Positions 62,129 to 64,000 of a stretch of DNA of 64,000 nt are shown in pieces. The number at the start of each line of letters is the position of its first letter. The first letter of the stretch is position 1. The notes below the pieces were generated by a model, which had not been told where the DNA came from, made no database searches, and saw nothing but the letters and a program-made list of their open reading frames with translations. This DNA comes from Kaistia soli DSM 19436 (GTDB lineage: Bacteria > Pseudomonadota > Alphaproteobacteria > Rhizobiales > Kaistiaceae): assembly GCF_900129325.1 (NCBI RefSeq), contig NZ_FQUP01000003.1:1-64000 (forward strand), written 5' to 3'. Both the position numbers and the translations under genes were made by a program.

Positions 62129-63237
62129 GCTGCGCCGGATCCGACATGTACCATCTGGAAGGCCGCCGTGAAGCCGGGGCCGAGCGCCGAGAGCAGAAGC
62201 GAGCCCGTCGTGCCGCGGCGGATCAGTTCATCAAGAACGAAGAGCACGGTCGGCGCCGACATATTGCCGTTCTCGCGCAGCACCTTGCGCTCCGCATCGA
62301 GGCCCATCGGCTCGTAGCCGAAGACTTTTTCGAGTTCGTCGACAACCTTGGCGCCGCCGGGATGGCAGCAGGGGCGATCGATGTCGTCGGGGGAAAGGCC
62401 GGCGCTCCCGAGAAAGCCCTCGAGCGCGCCCGGCATGTCGCGCGAGACGATTTCGGGAATGCTCTGCTTGAAGATGACGTCCAGTCCCTGGCCGTCGACA
62501 TCCCAGCCCATGACATCGAGCGTATCGGGCCAGCAGTGTTCACCACCGGCGCCGATCATCACAGCGCTGTCCGCGGCGCTGCCGCTTTCAAGCACGGCAG
62601 CGGCGCCGCCATCGCCGAACAGGGCGCAGGCGACGAGGTTGCTCTTGGTGATGCGGTCGTAGCGAAACGCCAGCGACGAGAACTCCACGACGATGAGCAG
62701 GCACCTGCTCCCCGGCATGGCCCGCGCCATCTGCGCGGCACGGCTGAGGCCGAGAACGCCGCCGGCGCAGCCGAGGCCGAAAATCGGCAGTCGCACGACA
62801 TCGCGCCGGAACGGCATCTCGTTCATGATGCGCGCCTCAATGCTCGGCGTCGAAATGCCGGTCGACGACACGAACACAATCTGGTCGATGTCCTCCGCCT
62901 TCAGTCCCGCAGCCTCGAGCGCCTTCTCAGCCGCCTTGCGGGCGAGGGCGGTGGCGTTCTTGACGTAGAGCTTCGTCTTTTCGCCGAAATCGGCCTCGCC
63001 CATGAACCATTCGACGGGAAGACAGGAATGGCGCGTGTCGATGGCGGCGTTGTCGAACACCTGCTGCAACTGATCAAAGAATGGCATGCGGCTGCCGAAG
63101 ACCTCGCGGGCCCGCTCACGCGCCACGATCTGCGGCACGTGATGATCGGGGGTAACCGTGACGAGCGAGCGAAGGGTCACCGACGGCGGCACGAGGTGCT
63201 GCGCCGCCGCCAGATCGAGAGGACGCTGAAGCGTCAT
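62125..63237 (-). CDS. type III polyketide synthase (chalcone synthase family)
   Basis: A 370-residue homodimeric thiolase-fold enzyme. The catalytic triad is Cys157 (FGLGCAGGVLG), His292 (CCHPGGAKV) and Asn325 (ENGNMSAPT). The family ending GLSLL-type motif appears as SLLLSALGPGFTAAF. Bacterial members of this kind extend a long-chain acyl-CoA with malonyl-CoA to alkylpyrones or alkylresorcinols. No acyl carrier protein or other PKS gene is present. The methyltransferase gene is translationally coupled downstream. The expected product is an O-methylated lipidic pyrone or resorcinol in the membrane. Confidence 0.94.
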   Translation of the reverse strand: MTLQRPLDLAAAQHLVPPSVTLRSLVTVTPDHHVPQIVARERAREVFGSRMPFFDQLQQVFDNAAIDTRHSCLPVEWFMGEADFGEKTKLYVKNATALARKAAEKALEAAGLKAEDIDQIVFVSSTGISTPSIEARIMNEMPFRRDVVRLPIFGLGCAGGVLGLSRAAQMARAMPGSRCLLIVVEFSSLAFRYDRITKSNLVACALFGDGGAAAVLESGSAADSAVMIGAGGEHCWPDTLDVMGWDVDGQGLDVIFKQSIPEIVSRDMPGALEGFLGSAGLSPDDIDRPCCHPGGAKVVDELEKVFGYEPMGLDAERKVLRENGNMSAPTVLFVLDELIRRGTTGSLLLSALGPGFTAAFQMVHVGSGAA

Positions 63238-63264
63238 GAGATCGGTCTTTCTGCTCGGGGGCGC

Positions 63265-63840
63265 TTATTCGTGCCCGGTTGTGAGGAAGTTGGAGAGGTC
63301 CTGGTACTGCTCGCAACTAGTATTGCCGCATAGCTTTGCCAGTGTGGCGAGTTCGGCCTTCGCTTCCTCGATCCGGCCGGCAGTCGCATAGCCTTCGCCG
63401 AGATATTCGCGCGTATTGAGATTGTCGGGCTCGAGTTCGAGCGCCTGCTTGTAGTAGCCGATGCCGACATCGACGTCGCCCATCTTGCGGTGGCTGTAGC
63501 CGATATAGGTCAGGACCGTCGCATCTTTCTTGTTGCCGACGGCGTCTAGCACCGCGAGCGCGTTGTCATAGTAGCCGGCGAGGGCGAGGGCACGACCCTG
63601 CTGTGTCAACTCCTTGTCCGACAGGCTGCCCGATTGCGCCTTGACGCAGCGCTCCAGAGCCTTCGACCAGACGAGGCCCTTCCTGCAGACCTGATTGGCG
63701 GGCATCCCGCCGCTGCCGCTGCTTCCGCCTCCGCTGCCGCCACCTCCACCGCCGCTCGCGGCCGCTGCGGGCAGGGCGGCCAGCACCGAGATTCCGACCG
63801 CGAGAGCGGTTCGCGTTGCAAAGCCGAACATGTTAGTCAT
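63265..63840 (-). CDS. exported TPR-repeat protein
   Basis: 191 residues from the ATG at 63838-63840, which has GGAGG 5 bases upstream. A signal peptide ends near residue 28 (PAAAA/S). A Gly/Ser-rich linker (about 29-45) follows. Two cysteines, Cys51 and Cys64, bracket KGLVWSKALER. Three to four TPR units fill about 75-165 (ALAGYYDNALAVLDAVGN, TYIGYSHRKMGDVDVGIGYY). It is periplasmic and probably mediates protein contacts. It lies 27 bp upstream of the polyketide synthase on the same strand, and a possible sigma factor gene diverges from it. Confidence 0.85.
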   Translation of the reverse strand: MTNMFGFATRTALAVGISVLAALPAAAASGGGGGGSGGGSSGSGGMPANQVCRKGLVWSKALERCVKAQSGSLSDKELTQQGRALALAGYYDNALAVLDAVGNKKDATVLTYIGYSHRKMGDVDVGIGYYKQALELEPDNLNTREYLGEGYATAGRIEEAKAELATLAKLCGNTSCEQYQDLSNFLTTGHE

Positions 63841-63884
63841 CGTCACCTCCAGCGCATCCTCGCCGCGATCGGCGTGGTCTGTGC

Positions 63885-64000
63885 ATGAACACGCGCTCCC
63901 AGCCGCCTATTCGCATCCCGATGAACAACAGCAGTCACGATGATGTGAGATTGGGGCTGAGGCCGTCATTGCCCGCGCTCTGGCGCTTCGCTCTCGTGCT
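63885..64000 (+). CDS. possible ECF sigma factor, N-terminus only (cut by window edge)
   Basis: The frame is open from ATGs at 63885 and 63921 to the end of the window. From 63921 it reads NNSSHDDVRLGLRPS and then LPALWRFALVL. The LPxLxRFALxL stretch is how region 2 of many alphaproteobacterial ECF sigma factors begins. The rest lies outside. It diverges from the TPR gene. The call depends on about ten residues and may be wrong. Confidence 0.45.
   Translation, partial: MNTRSQPPIRIPMNNSSHDDVRLGLRPSLPALWRFALV

Overview
The window reads as a stretch of chromosome from an alphaproteobacterium of the order Hyphomicrobiales (Rhizobiales). The grounds are: high GC; a pdhA-pdhB-pdhC cluster with a lipoylated E1 beta; a fused IspDF; the gene order dusB(nifR3)-ntrB-ntrC-ntrY-ntrX-dat-hfq-hflX; a phosphatidylcholine synthase of the bacterial Pcs type; IalB; SdhE next to Mfd; and a membrane urate hydroxylase PuuD. 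The genus cannot be fixed from the sequence alone. About 60 genes were identified, two of them cut by the window edges. No rRNA, tRNA, CRISPR array, insertion sequence or prophage was seen.

Layout. 1-2.1 kb: start of GDP-mannose dehydratase and UDP-glucose dehydrogenase (surface sugar nucleotides), with a duplicated 18-bp operator-like repeat upstream of ugd. 2.1-4.0 kb: a DEAD-box RNA helicase. 4.2-12.3 kb: a cell-division FtsB-like protein, then pyruvate dehydrogenase (pdhA, pdhB, pdhC, lpd) with a DUF465 protein, a small YmgE-type membrane protein, lipoyl synthase and a Coq10-type START protein. The complex, the enzyme that makes its cofactor and a quinone-linked protein therefore sit together. 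12.3-14.0 kb: PncC/CinA and IspDF on the minus strand. 14.1-24.3 kb: the nitrogen two-component supercluster and hfq-hflX. 24.3-27.4 kb: an unknown membrane protein, a malic enzyme and a tiny exported protein, all on the minus strand. 27.7-36.5 kb: cysS, an SDR/cupin pair, an ArsC-like protein, sdhE, mfd, a DUF502 protein and a Nudix protein. 36.5-42 kb: an orphan peptide-binding protein, ialB, hspQ, a UbiH-like hydroxylase and a YeeE/YedE pair. 42.1-47.2 kb: pcs, terC, two paralogous MFS transporters and a quinone oxidoreductase.

47.3-61.6 kb is the most coherent accessory block. It is a purine-degradation cluster: HIU hydrolase, XdhA/B/C, a four-gene BMP-family ABC importer, PuuD, OHCU decarboxylase, an allantoate amidohydrolase-type enzyme and an M20 deacylase. 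Genes in it overlap by a few bases or are tightly packed. The pathway would run from imported purine or nucleoside through xanthine and urate to 5-hydroxyisourate, OHCU, allantoin and allantoate. Allantoinase is not in the window. 61.6-64 kb: a type III polyketide synthase coupled to an isoprenylcysteine-type methyltransferase, an exported TPR protein, and at the edge the start of what looks like an ECF sigma factor.

The items most worth a second look are the type III PKS/methyltransferase pair, the purine importer and terminal M20 enzyme in the urate cluster, the cupin/SDR operon, the unknown protein translationally coupled to malic enzyme, the tandem hairpins in the hfq leader, and several long perfect hairpins between genes that lack U tracts.
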